From positions 1 to 17,638 of the forward strand of contig JAJZAL010000096.1 in NCBI GenBank assembly GCA_021799405.1: DNA of 17,638 bases, written 5' to 3'. The first letter of the stretch is position 1. Every line of letters starts with the position of its first letter. The notes under the pieces were generated by a model, which was given only the letters and a program-made list of their open reading frames with translations, was not told the DNA's origin and made no database searches. The DNA comes from Acidobacteriota bacterium. Lineage in GTDB: Bacteria > Acidobacteriota > Terriglobia > Terriglobales > Acidobacteriaceae. Made by a program: the position numbers and the translations under genes. Shown here in pieces: positions 6,809 through 14,901 of this stretch.

Positions 6809-8719
6809 TTACGGAATACGTCCATCATGGAGAATCACGCCGTCGGTCGGGTCCGCATTGATAATCTTGGCTCGGGCGGCAAGCAGATCGCTGAGAGCGG
6901 GCAGCCGGCGATTGCCCCATCCTTGCGAGTTGAGCAGCAGTGAGAGCCGCAGGGCCATCTCGTTCTGGACATACTGATCGCTTTGGTCGAGCTTGCTGAG
7001 CAAAACCTGCACCGCAGCGTTGCCATTCGCTGCGGCGCGCGCCTGTTGCAACAATCCGGCGGCGGGCGCAAAGTCGCGTATCATCATGCGCTCTTTCTCA
7101 ACGGTAAGCTGAGTGCCCGGAATCCCCACCGCATGCGGAACCACTTCTTCAACCAGGCGAAGATAGGCGAGAACCGCCGGACCCGCCGCGCCATAGCGCT
7201 GCGATGCGTAATCGGCCAGCACCTGATGAACATTCATCTGCGGATTCCAGAGGGCGCGCGCGGTGATGTAATGATCGAGCTCGAAGGTTGCCCAACTGCC
7301 GGGCTCACTATAAGTGGCAAGTCCACCGATGCCCATGCTGTGGAAGCGGCGTGTCTCATCGACAATCAAATGCGGAATCAGAACGGGCAGCGAACGCCAC
7401 GCATACTTCGTGATGTAGGAGTATATCGTGATGTTGGATGGGTCGATCACGCCATCGAGCCAGCCCTGCAGATCATGGAAGTACTGTTCATTCTGCTCGT
7501 AGCCGCTGGCGTAAAGTGGGCTTTCAAAGCTGCGATTGATCGGACAAAAATCCATCAGGATGCCGGGATCGGGCTTATGCTGCTTCGGCGGCACCGTATA
7601 GGTTTCGTACGCGATGAACTGAAGACGCAGCCTGGGAAAATCCGACTTGAGCGCGCCTGCCAAGTGATTGAGCAGCAACATCTGGCGCTCGGAGGAGGAG
7701 CCCAGCGCCAGATCTTCCGGCGCCGTAGACCATTCGGCTCCATCCGGCGGCCACACATCAAGGATGTCGATTTCAGGATGAGCGTGGAGATAGCTCTCGA
7801 CGTTGGCGGCAAAAGTGTTCACAGCATCCTTGCTGGCAGTGGAGAAAACCACGCGCGGATCATTGGTGCGCTTGCCGTCGTGCATGCCGAACCAGTCAGG
7901 GTGCTGTGCGTAGTATTCTTCCTGCGGCAGGAAGTTGGGATAACCGTGCCCGCCCACTTCAATAAGGATGCCGCGCTTGCGCAGTTCGGGAATGAGCGCA
8001 AGCCGCCAGTGATCCCACTCGGTGTGGTGAAGGTGCTGATAGTCGATGGGGCAATCAAGCACGTTCATGTGCGCTTTGGCCATCCAGTCGATCATCTGCT
8101 TCAGGTTCTCAGTAGTGTGGCTGTGCCCTTCTTCGATGTAGAGCTTCCGCCACTTGAAGGCAGGCCGCTCCACGATGTTCCAGTCGCCCACTGCCGGAGC
8201 GGCAACATGCGGCACTACTTCTCCGCCGCCGGCGCCGTAAAAGTCGAAGCTGGGTGCAAACCAGCGGCACCCGAGCTTTTCAAGGAAGGCATAAACACCA
8301 TAGAGCGTGCCACGACCGCTGCCTCCAGCGATGAGTACGCGGTCTCCAACTCTTCGGATGATGAATCCGTCGTCCCCCAGCTGCTCATGCGCAACGTCCG
8401 GCTCGATGGCTTCAACCTCGGCTTTGCCCACGACGAGAGCTTTGGCCGGGATTTTTTCCGTTGTCTTCACGGCGAAGCTTGCTCCGGTGATCTTGTTCAG
8501 GTAGCGCGCTAACTCACTTGCGGCAAACTGATCGACATTGGAGGGCGATGGCTCCGTGACGATCGTCATGCCAGTTTCGCCCTTGCGCAAAGGCAGGGGA
8601 TCGGCGAACAGCGCGGAACCCACGATAAGCAGGAGCGTGCCGGCCAAAAGACTCAAGAGAAAGCAGGGCCGGCGAACGCCAGCGCGGAAGGGAAGACTGA
8701 TTCGAAGTCCAGTGGGCAT
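6809..8719 (-). CDS. Secreted DUF4838 protein with glucuronidase-like N-terminal domain
   Basis: A 636-residue protein with an N-terminal export signal (charged start, hydrophobic LLSLLAGTLLLIVGSALFA, ending about residue 39), so it acts outside the cytoplasm, probably in the periplasm. Residues about 51-166 form the alpha/beta domain shared with the N-termini of family 67 alpha-glucuronidases and GH20-type hexosaminidases, seen as FAASELARYLNKITGA and later GGSGRGTLYGVYAFLEKLG followed by CRWF. A barrel-like domain of the DUF4838 type follows, with RKLYIEEGHSH, DVWPPDG (about 321-327) and FCPINRS (about 391-397). The catalytic residues and reaction are not established; glycoside hydrolysis is an inference. 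The ATG at 8719 is chosen over the upstream in-frame start at 8836 because AAGGA lies just before it and it places the signal peptide correctly. It lies between the NagB-like gene (113 bp upstream) and the MFS gene. Confidence 0.82.
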   Translation of the reverse strand: MPTGLRISLPFRAGVRRPCFLLSLLAGTLLLIVGSALFADPLPLRKGETGMTIVTEPSPSNVDQFAASELARYLNKITGASFAVKTTEKIPAKALVVGKAEVEAIEPDVAHEQLGDDGFIIRRVGDRVLIAGGSGRGTLYGVYAFLEKLGCRWFAPSFDFYGAGGGEVVPHVAAPAVGDWNIVERPAFKWRKLYIEEGHSHTTENLKQMIDWMAKAHMNVLDCPIDYQHLHHTEWDHWRLALIPELRKRGILIEVGGHGYPNFLPQEEYYAQHPDWFGMHDGKRTNDPRVVFSTASKDAVNTFAANVESYLHAHPEIDILDVWPPDGAEWSTAPEDLALGSSSERQMLLLNHLAGALKSDFPRLRLQFIAYETYTVPPKQHKPDPGILMDFCPINRSFESPLYASGYEQNEQYFHDLQGWLDGVIDPSNITIYSYITKYAWRSLPVLIPHLIVDETRRFHSMGIGGLATYSEPGSWATFELDHYITARALWNPQMNVHQVLADYASQRYGAAGPAVLAYLRLVEEVVPHAVGIPGTQLTVEKERMMIRDFAPAAGLLQQARAAANGNAAVQVLLSKLDQSDQYVQNEMALRLSLLLNSQGWGNRRLPALSDLLAARAKIINADPTDGVILHDGRIP

Positions 8720-8753
8720 GGTTGCAATTCCTTCATTGCGGTTACGCATCACA

Positions 8754-8782
8754 GCGGCTGCCAATTGCGTGCGGCTGCCAAT
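8754..8782. repeat. Short direct repeat between the NagB-like and DUF4838 genes
   Basis: GCGGCTGCCAAT occurs at 8754-8765 and again at 8771-8782, a 17-base period. It lies in the 113-bp gap before the DUF4838 start. It could be a simple duplication or a tandem protein-binding site; nothing else supports a role. Confidence 0.35.
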
Positions 8783-8832
8783 CTCTGGTTCTGTCGAGCA
8801 CGCCGCGCGCATCTGCCGCCGGAGAGCTCGAA

Positions 8833-9696
8833 TCAACGGAGGCCAACTTCAATTGGCTCTGCCGTGGCTTCATCGGTAATGACCTCGGCATCGGGATGCC
8901 CCTGCACCAGCGTGCTCGGGTAGTAAACGGATTCTTCTCCGGCAACGGTGATGCGAAAAATGGCACGATGTCTTTCTCCGGCTGCGCAGTAAAGCCGGAT
9001 CTTTCGCGAGGCCAGAATATCGCGCATGCCCAGTGTTACGGCCATGGGCGGAATGGCCGTGGAGTCTCCTCCGGAAGAGTGGATGCTCTGCACGACAATG
9101 GAATCATCGCCCAGCACAACCACCCTGGTCAGCGAAGCGCGTAACTCGGCAATCGAAACAGTCCACCATCGCGAGATTGGCGGCTCATTGAAGGCGACGT
9201 GGCCGTGGTAGCCGATTCCACCGTAGCAGCAGTCGATGCCGCCAACATTGGCGATTGCTTCACTGATGGCATCAATGCGAAATGGATCGGGGAAAAAGAC
9301 ATGATCTTCCGGGATCCGGAGCTCTGGATTGAGGCCGGCGAAGAGCGTGCGGCGCATGAATCCTTCAAAGCTGAGCGGATGCTCGACTGGCAACGGCCTG
9401 CCCTGCCAGTCGAGAAACTCATCCATGTTGAAGGTAAATACATTTTCCCAGGAGATTCTCTCGCGGTTACAGATGTCCACCAGCTTGGGATACTGCGCCA
9501 CCGGCCCCACCGGCAGGATGAGGCGCGTGGGCTCATTTTGCTGGTTGCGTGCATGAATCTCGTCGGCGATGGAGCGCGCAAAGTCATCCATCAAGGCTTG
9601 GCGGCTGGCAAGAAGACGAAAGCGAACCTTGCTACATTTTGCAAGCTCGCCGAGGGGCAAAGACATCAGTTGCGAGGCATGACTGCGTGGAATCAA
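8833..9696 (-). CDS. NagB-like glucosamine-6-phosphate deaminase/isomerase family protein
   Basis: A 287-residue cytoplasmic protein of the NagB/6-phosphogluconolactonase family. In characterised NagB enzymes the reaction is glucosamine-6-phosphate to fructose-6-phosphate plus ammonia. Visible motifs are FNMDEFLDW (D92, equivalent to the catalytic D72 of E. coli NagB) and GGIGYHGHVAFNEP (H166 and E171 match H143 and E148). The residue matching D141, normally in a GxGxDGH motif, is His here (H164). The later Lys region reads GERHRA instead of the usual Lys-containing motif. It may therefore be a divergent isomerase or deaminase, or use another substrate. The start is set at a TTG (9696), because AAAGGAG lies 8 bases upstream; an in-frame ATG at 9726 would place that ribosome site inside the gene. 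It follows the TonB receptor on the same strand. Confidence 0.8.
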   Translation of the reverse strand: MIPRSHASQLMSLPLGELAKCSKVRFRLLASRQALMDDFARSIADEIHARNQQNEPTRLILPVGPVAQYPKLVDICNRERISWENVFTFNMDEFLDWQGRPLPVEHPLSFEGFMRRTLFAGLNPELRIPEDHVFFPDPFRIDAISEAIANVGGIDCCYGGIGYHGHVAFNEPPISRWWTVSIAELRASLTRVVVLGDDSIVVQSIHSSGGDSTAIPPMAVTLGMRDILASRKIRLYCAAGERHRAIFRITVAGEESVYYPSTLVQGHPDAEVITDEATAEPIEVGLR

Positions 9697-9792
9697 CGAA
9701 ACATCTCCTTTTGCGGACGAGCCCATGCATGCGCAGCCAGAGGACGCGGCAAGCGCCTTGGGCGCTATCGATCTTTAAGTATCTCTTAATTG

Positions 9793-9846
9793 GCGCTGCT
9801 CCGAAGGAACGAAGAGATCTGAACGTTCCTCCGGAGTCAGCAGCGC
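9793..9846 (-). other. Long intercistronic stem-loop between receptor and NagB-like gene
   Basis: Bases 9799-9811 (CTCCGAAGGAACG) pair with 9824-9836 (CGTTCCTCCGGAG), 13 pairs with one G-U wobble. An outer 6-bp stem joins 9793-9798 (GCGCTG) to 9841-9846 (CAGCGC), and the loop is 12 bases. No T-run follows on the - strand. It therefore looks like a partial stop or an mRNA-processing and 3'-end-protection element that would let the receptor transcript accumulate above the enzyme genes. This role is inferred. Confidence 0.6.
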
Positions 9847-9854
9847 AGGAGATT

Positions 9855-12800
9855 CTAGAAAGTAACCCGCAACGAGGCGATGATTGCGCGTGGCGCGTTG
9901 TCCTGACTTGCTGGCAGGGTTCCGAAGCCGGTATAGCCATTTGTGGGTGAATAGGCCGGCTTCACGTTGAGTGATTCGTTGGGACCGCCAAAGGTCGGAT
10001 GGTTCGCTCCATTGATCGCTTCCATGCGGAATTGGACGAACATCCCCTCGCGAGGAAGAGCGAATTGCTTGTGGAAGGCCGGATTCCAGAAGAATACACC
10101 TGGAATCCTGAGATAGCCGACTCTGATCGGTGTAGTGCGAGGTTGCCACTGCGACAGCAGTTGATAGCAACTGACGTTGTTGTTGAACCAGTGCCCGCGT
10201 GACTGACCGCCAACCGGAGCATAGCTGGTACACCCGGGAGTTCCCGTAAGATTTGCCGCCGGGATGCCCAGAGGCATGCCTGTTCCCCACATCACCGTAG
10301 AGTCAACCAGCCAGTTATTGAGGAGTGCGCCGAGAACCCCGGTCTGCGAGGTTGTCGGCAGAGGATAAACGACGTTGGTATCGATGTAGTGTCTTACGTC
10401 GGCTGGATCCGGACCATACCAGAGGCTGGCGTTGCGGAATGCGCCGTTGTTGAGGTATTCATTGTGATCGGCCCAGTTGGAGTAAACGTAATTGAAGACA
10501 AAATCCAGGCTCTTGAGCTGACGCTCCACCCTGATATTGGCCGAATTGTAGTGTGAAGTGCCGGTCGAGGCCTGATTTTCGGTAATGCCATTGAAGAGCG
10601 GATAAGCACGCTGCAGTTCCCATACAGGGATGGTGGTGGATGCGCCCAGCGGGGTATTTGCCGGCAGGATGCCGTGGAATGGATTCGAGACATTGGTGTC
10701 GCAGAGCGCCAGGTCCTGCAGGCAGGATTGTTGCAGCCCTGAAGTAATGGTGTCGAGCGAAGTGGATACCGGAAGGCCACTGCTGTAGGAGCCGATGTAT
10801 TCAACGTCGAGCAGCGTTCCGTGGGGGAATTGACGTTGCACGCCGACGGACCAATGCTGCGCCTTTACGATGGCGCGATTTGTATTGTCATAGCCAATGC
10901 CCTGACCGGCCTGCGTCTCGAGGCCGCCACTGGCTCCGCTGGGAGCAATGGCTCCATTCGGGTAGGGCGTTCCGGTAGCAAGGTAGTTCGAAGGAGTCAG
11001 GTTCCCATCCAGGGAGTCAATAAAAGGAGTTGTCTGGCTGAAGCCGTTGGATGTGATGTCGAAAAGTGGCCAGCTATAGAAGATGCCGTAGCCGCCGCGA
11101 ACCACCGTCTTAGGCGTCACAGCCCAACTGACGCCGACGCGCGGCTGCCAGTCATTCCAATGAACCTGGTACGGAGCAGTGGACACGCCGTTCACGCCGG
11201 CAAATGTCCAGCCACCCAGAAGCGGATTCTGCAGCCCCGGAGCGCTTGCGTAATTGATCTGCTTCGTATATGGATTGGTGCAGGTGAGGCAGAAGTTTCC
11301 ATTCATGCGGTTGTGCCGTTCCTGCGGAGACATGTTTACATCCCAGCGCAGCCCATAGCTGAGAGTGAGGTTAGGACGCAGGCGGTAGGTATCCTCGCCG
11401 AACAGTCCAAAGTAGTGGTACGAGACGAAGGTAGTGCTGTTCCACGTAAGGCTGCCGGAAGTTGGAACGGAGAGGAGCATGTCGGCAATGGAATTTCCCT
11501 GAAAGGCGATCGCCTTGGTGGGATTCTGCTGAGTGAAGAGCGTGGTGAAATCGAAGCTGCCATTCGGCGTGCCGGGAATTCCGACGGTGGCGGACTGAAC
11601 GTCCATCGCCTCAGCTCCGTAGTGCAGGCTGTGGCGACCGATCGTCTGTGTCAGGCTTCCTTCGAAATCTGCGTCGACATTGGCGGAGCCATTATCGGTG
11701 TTCCCGAAGAGATTTGTGTAGTCGGCGGCTGAGATCTGCGGTGCAATGTTCTGGTGTGAAGTACTTCCGTTGGTGGGCATGTTGAAACCCAGCTTGCTGG
11801 CCAGAAAGTTGTTCTGGAGCGTTTCGCCGGTGATCGTCTCGCTACTGTTGTGGCCGAGAGAGGCTTTCAGATCGAGCACCAGCGTGTTGGAAAAGATGTG
11901 CGTTACGTCGGCGATGATGTTGTAGTCCAGGCCGGTGGGCACGCTGGCCGTGGTGGCCACGTTCTGGAGGCCGTTGCCGGGCTGATGCGCGTTGTTCTTC
12001 TGCGCGGTGTAGAGCCCGTACATGCGGGTCTTGGAAGTAAATTCATGATCAACGCGGCCTATGTACTGGTCATAGTCGAAACTGCGGGCGCCACGAATGG
12101 CATAATTGTTGGCAAATCCTGCCGCGGTAGGCGCAGGATACATGGCTAGAATCGCCTGCGAGATGGGGGAAATCCTGCCCTTCGGAATAGTGTCATTGGG
12201 GAACGGATCACGACCGTACTGTTTGCAGCCGCCACTCGGATCTGTCGCTACGCACCTGGTGGTTGCCGGATCGTAAATGGTATACCCCGATCCCTGGAAG
12301 TCGCCGGTTCTCCATGCCGTGGGTGGCACGCTATCGACCGCAGAAATCGGGTAATCCTGCCGGAATCCTTCATAACCGAAAAAGAAGAAGGTCTTGTTAT
12401 GGATGATGGGCCCGCCAACTGTTCCGCCGAAGGTGTTGCGAATATTAATTCCCAGCGGAATATGAAAGAGGTCATTGGAATAGTAGTTCGCGTTCAACGC
12501 CTCGTTCCCGTAATAGTCATAAACCGATCCATGAAATTGATTCGAACCGGATTTCACGTTTGCGTTGAAGGCGCCACCGGCGGTTCTGCCATACTGTGCG
12601 TCATAAGGACTGGCGTTGGCCTGCACTTCCTGGACCGCATCCTGCTCCGGGACGAAGTACCAATTTCCCTGGTCGCTGACCGGTGCGCCATTCATAAAGT
12701 AGGCATTGTATTGGGACTGCACGCCCGATACGGTGTATTTGTTTCCATTGTTGCGCGGAGTCAGATCGAAGGGGTCCGATGCAGTGGTCCGAATGCCCGG

Positions 12801-13322
12801 GGTCAGGGAAACGTCATCCCAAACCATGCGGCCTGTCGAAGGCATATTCTGAACTTTCCTTTGATCAATAACGCCACCGATCGAAGCCGAGACGGTTTCC
12901 AACAATTGCCCCGCGGCCGAAACCACCACCTGCTCGGTCACGGCGCCTGGATTCAGAGTTACGTTCAGTCCACGCTGCTGCGCTGATTCGAGGACGATGT
13001 TATTAAAGACCGCGGTCTGGAAGTCCGGCGCCGTTACGGTTACCTTATATTGGGCGGGCAGCAGATAGAGCAGGTTGTAATCGCCCTGGCCATCGGTTTT
13101 TGTTGAATAGCTTTGTTTTGTTGAAGTATTGACTGCGGTAACGGTAGCGCCGGGAATCACCGCGCCACTCTTGTCTGCGACCTGACCAGTGATCGATGCA
13201 CGAAATTCCTGCGCTCTTCCCTGAACCGTGTTCAGGAGCATCAGGAAAAGTGCCGCTCCGCACCAGCCCCAGCGCAGACGCAGCAAGCCCCATGTTTTTC
13301 CAGCTTGTCTCGTTTGTTCCAT
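9855..13322 (-). CDS. Oar-like TonB-dependent outer-membrane receptor
   Basis: A 1155-residue outer-membrane receptor. The order is a signal peptide (hydrophobic WCGAALFLMLL, cleavage probably after VQGRA), a carboxypeptidase-regulatory-like beta-sandwich domain (about 40-125, ITGQVADKSGAVIPGATVT), a plug domain (about 130-250, with YNAYFMNGAPVSDQG and GGAFNANVKSGSNQFHGS), then a large beta barrel. It ends in an alternating strand with terminal Phe (ASLRVTF), the usual BAM recognition signal. This is the Oar/Terriglobia type, not a SusC with a paired SusD; no SusD-like lipoprotein is present. It would take up oligosaccharides or other large ligands using TonB energy. The start is set at the ATG at 13322, because GGAG lies 9 bases upstream; the ATG at 13337 overlaps that site. 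It is the first gene of the - strand catabolic cluster. Confidence 0.9.
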   Translation of the reverse strand: MEQTRQAGKTWGLLRLRWGWCGAALFLMLLNTVQGRAQEFRASITGQVADKSGAVIPGATVTAVNTSTKQSYSTKTDGQGDYNLLYLLPAQYKVTVTAPDFQTAVFNNIVLESAQQRGLNVTLNPGAVTEQVVVSAAGQLLETVSASIGGVIDQRKVQNMPSTGRMVWDDVSLTPGIRTTASDPFDLTPRNNGNKYTVSGVQSQYNAYFMNGAPVSDQGNWYFVPEQDAVQEVQANASPYDAQYGRTAGGAFNANVKSGSNQFHGSVYDYYGNEALNANYYSNDLFHIPLGINIRNTFGGTVGGPIIHNKTFFFFGYEGFRQDYPISAVDSVPPTAWRTGDFQGSGYTIYDPATTRCVATDPSGGCKQYGRDPFPNDTIPKGRISPISQAILAMYPAPTAAGFANNYAIRGARSFDYDQYIGRVDHEFTSKTRMYGLYTAQKNNAHQPGNGLQNVATTASVPTGLDYNIIADVTHIFSNTLVLDLKASLGHNSSETITGETLQNNFLASKLGFNMPTNGSTSHQNIAPQISAADYTNLFGNTDNGSANVDADFEGSLTQTIGRHSLHYGAEAMDVQSATVGIPGTPNGSFDFTTLFTQQNPTKAIAFQGNSIADMLLSVPTSGSLTWNSTTFVSYHYFGLFGEDTYRLRPNLTLSYGLRWDVNMSPQERHNRMNGNFCLTCTNPYTKQINYASAPGLQNPLLGGWTFAGVNGVSTAPYQVHWNDWQPRVGVSWAVTPKTVVRGGYGIFYSWPLFDITSNGFSQTTPFIDSLDGNLTPSNYLATGTPYPNGAIAPSGASGGLETQAGQGIGYDNTNRAIVKAQHWSVGVQRQFPHGTLLDVEYIGSYSSGLPVSTSLDTITSGLQQSCLQDLALCDTNVSNPFHGILPANTPLGASTTIPVWELQRAYPLFNGITENQASTGTSHYNSANIRVERQLKSLDFVFNYVYSNWADHNEYLNNGAFRNASLWYGPDPADVRHYIDTNVVYPLPTTSQTGVLGALLNNWLVDSTVMWGTGMPLGIPAANLTGTPGCTSYAPVGGQSRGHWFNNNVSCYQLLSQWQPRTTPIRVGYLRIPGVFFWNPAFHKQFALPREGMFVQFRMEAINGANHPTFGGPNESLNVKPAYSPTNGYTGFGTLPASQDNAPRAIIASLRVTF

Positions 13323-13560
13323 ATCACTTTTCTCCATTGCTGATCGGTTGCGCGCCGCCTGGCACGCGAAAGACGCGTTCGTTCTGCAAGTTTTTCGTCG
13401 CGCGCCATAGGCAATTCGCCGTTTACGCCACTTTTACCCTCGTGCTGCTCACTACTGCTTCTCGCTGAGGCCATCGTCCAGGCCTCCATGCGGAAGCAGC
13501 GATGTTGCGCCATCGCCGCCAAGAGCGCTCTCGCACAAGACAATTGCACTGAGCCATTCG

Positions 13561-13583
13561 CCTTAGGCAGCAAGCAGCTAAGG
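13561..13583. promoter_or_regulatory. Candidate operator, CCTTAG-N11-CTAAGG
   Basis: Exact 6-bp inverted arms (13561-13566 and 13578-13583) with an 11-base spacer, 23 bp in all, about 240 bp upstream of the receptor start. The same arm length and spacer recur at 13843-13865 with a different arm sequence. A role as a dimeric repressor site is only a guess; short arms like these also arise by chance. Confidence 0.25.
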
Positions 13584-13842
13584 TATAAACAGCCGGAAAC
13601 CCACTAAAAATATCGGGAAGGCAAGCAGATCGCGCTTGCAGACAGGAACATGGGGACCTTTAATTTCATAGCCCTTTTAAGAAAGCTGACTCAACGCCAG
13701 GAAAACCGGGCAACCTCAATCGTATTCAACGGATTGCCTCAGCCTTTGTCAGAGCCGATTCAACCTTAAAAAAACAAGAATCACTACCGTAAAAGATGCA
13801 TACGATCTGAATTGTCGTAGCTTGTGCAGTAATACGTTTGCG

Positions 13843-13889
13843 CTTGAAACAACACTCGCTTCAAGTAATGGAAGCCTATAGATATCTAT
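13843..13889. promoter_or_regulatory. Candidate regulatory cluster: CTTGAA-N11-TTCAAG plus 12-bp palindrome
   Basis: CTTGAA at 13843-13848 pairs with TTCAAG at 13860-13865. Thirteen bases on, the perfect palindrome ATAGATATCTAT lies at 13878-13889. Both sit in the A+T-rich part of the gap upstream of the receptor operon, a likely place for regulator binding. No regulator gene is present in the window to link them to. Confidence 0.25.
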
Positions 13890-14334
13890 CATCGATTGTC
13901 AATTATCTTTTATCATTTGCAATCACTTCGATTGGAACGCCAGTCTGGCTATGGCATTCAACACTTTATTTATCTATTGTTTACGGATACTTTCCTTTCG
14001 TGTCATTCTCCTGCGTCTCCACCGGGGATCTTCGTCAGACTAAGGCATCTGCACGCCCCAAATTCGCTTGGGTGCCGACCAAAGACGATACGGCTTCACT
14101 CAGGAGCCCTTGAACAAGCCTCAATTTCGCTCTCAAAGCCCAGAGCGCGGCTGATCTTGTTCTCCTTGCGGCACGGCTGCGCAGATTGCCAAAAACCCGA
14201 AATAGAACCGCCCTGTAGCAGGCGAGGCTTCTGTCGTGCCGACTGACGAGTCGTCTGGCGCGATAAAAGCCAGTACAGCCGGCCTCCACGCCGTCGAGGC
14301 AAAAGCGAGCTTGCCCAGGTGGAGGCCCCATCCT

Positions 14335-14901
14335 TCAGACAGTTACGAATTCATGCGGCCGCGAACTGAAGCGCGCCGTGGTGACCAGGCTTGCCCGCGT
14401 CATCGACTTCTTCACAACTTCGACGTCACTGAGTTCCACCTCCAGCGAAAAGCTTTGCTGGACCGCAGAGAGGGCGATGATCACTTTGCATTGTTGACGG
14501 AACTCTGTGACAATGCCTTCAACTCCTTCAAAAATGCCGCCACGCACGCGCACCCGTGTACCAACTGCAACACCTGGGTGAGGTCGCAGCAGGTATCCGT
14601 TGGCCAGCCCCTCCCGGATCTTGTCGAGCACGTCACAACATATCAGATCGCCTTCCTGGTCCCCCAGGGAACGTACGACTCCCGGCGCGGCAATCGCAGC
14701 AATTCTCGTATGGGGCGTGAACCGGGCAAAGATATATCCAGGAAACAGTGGGCGCTCGGTCACAACCGTTCTGTCGCTCCATTTCACGCGTTCCCGATAA
14801 AGAGGTAAGTAATGCTCGACACCGCGTACCGCAAGATGCTGAACAACGCGCTTTTCACGATTGGAAAGCACATGCAAAACATGCCACGGAACTTGCTCCA
14901 T
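14335..14901 (-). CDS. UpxY/NusG-like specialised transcription antiterminator
   Basis: A 188-residue NusG paralogue. The NGN domain spans about residues 6-100, with WHVLHVLSNREKRVVQHL at the start and PLFPGYIFARF at 51-61. The KOW motif is at about 114-140 (GTRVRVRGGIFEGVEGIV). Housekeeping NusG normally sits beside secE and ribosomal protein genes. This isolated form matches UpxY/RfaH-type factors, which bind RNA polymerase and carry it through long operons, usually for capsule or exopolysaccharide. No such operon follows it in this window; the next - strand gene is the TonB receptor, 1 kb downstream. The ATG at 14901 is preferred because AGGAGA lies 5-6 bases before it. An ATG at 14940 with a weaker AGGGA is also possible and would add 13 residues. 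The family is firm; the target is unknown. Confidence 0.85.
   Translation of the reverse strand: MEQVPWHVLHVLSNREKRVVQHLAVRGVEHYLPLYRERVKWSDRTVVTERPLFPGYIFARFTPHTRIAAIAAPGVVRSLGDQEGDLICCDVLDKIREGLANGYLLRPHPGVAVGTRVRVRGGIFEGVEGIVTEFRQQCKVIIALSAVQQSFSLEVELSDVEVVKKSMTRASLVTTARFSSRPHEFVTV

Larger units (their letters stand above)
13323..14334. other. Gene-poor region between the antiterminator and the receptor
   Basis: About 1 kb with no convincing gene on either strand. ORFs of 60-110 codons exist but lack ribosome sites and family features. The stretch at about 13570-14000 is visibly A+T richer than the flanking genes. It contains the repeats CCTTAG-N11-CTAAGG at 13561-13583 and CTTGAA-N11-TTCAAG at 13843-13865, a perfect 12-bp palindrome ATAGATATCTAT at 13878-13889, and a small hairpin GCAAGC/GCTTGC at 13621-13639. 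It must hold the promoter of the receptor operon, or a very long leader if transcription comes from the antiterminator gene. No reliable -35/-10 pair was found. Confidence 0.5.

Noticed and set aside
6983..8512. 509-codon + strand ORF antisense to the DUF4838 gene
   Set aside because: No ribosome site and no recognisable domain. Long antisense ORFs arise from codon bias in GC-rich genes.
10821..11732. 303-codon + strand ORF antisense to the TonB receptor
   Set aside because: No ribosome site or family features; the receptor frame on the other strand is unmistakable.
13241..13573. 110-codon - strand ORF overlapping the receptor start
   Set aside because: It overlaps the receptor signal-peptide region in another frame and lacks a ribosome site; the receptor start has a good one.
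13838..14113. 91-codon + strand ORF with hydrophobic stretches in the gene-poor region
   Set aside because: No ribosome site; hydrophobicity follows from the A+T-rich sequence and the C-terminal half has no pattern.
14035..14331. 98-codon - strand ORF starting 3 bases after the antiterminator stop
   Set aside because: Arg/Ala-rich with no family features; the only ribosome-like motif directly abuts the ATG without spacing.
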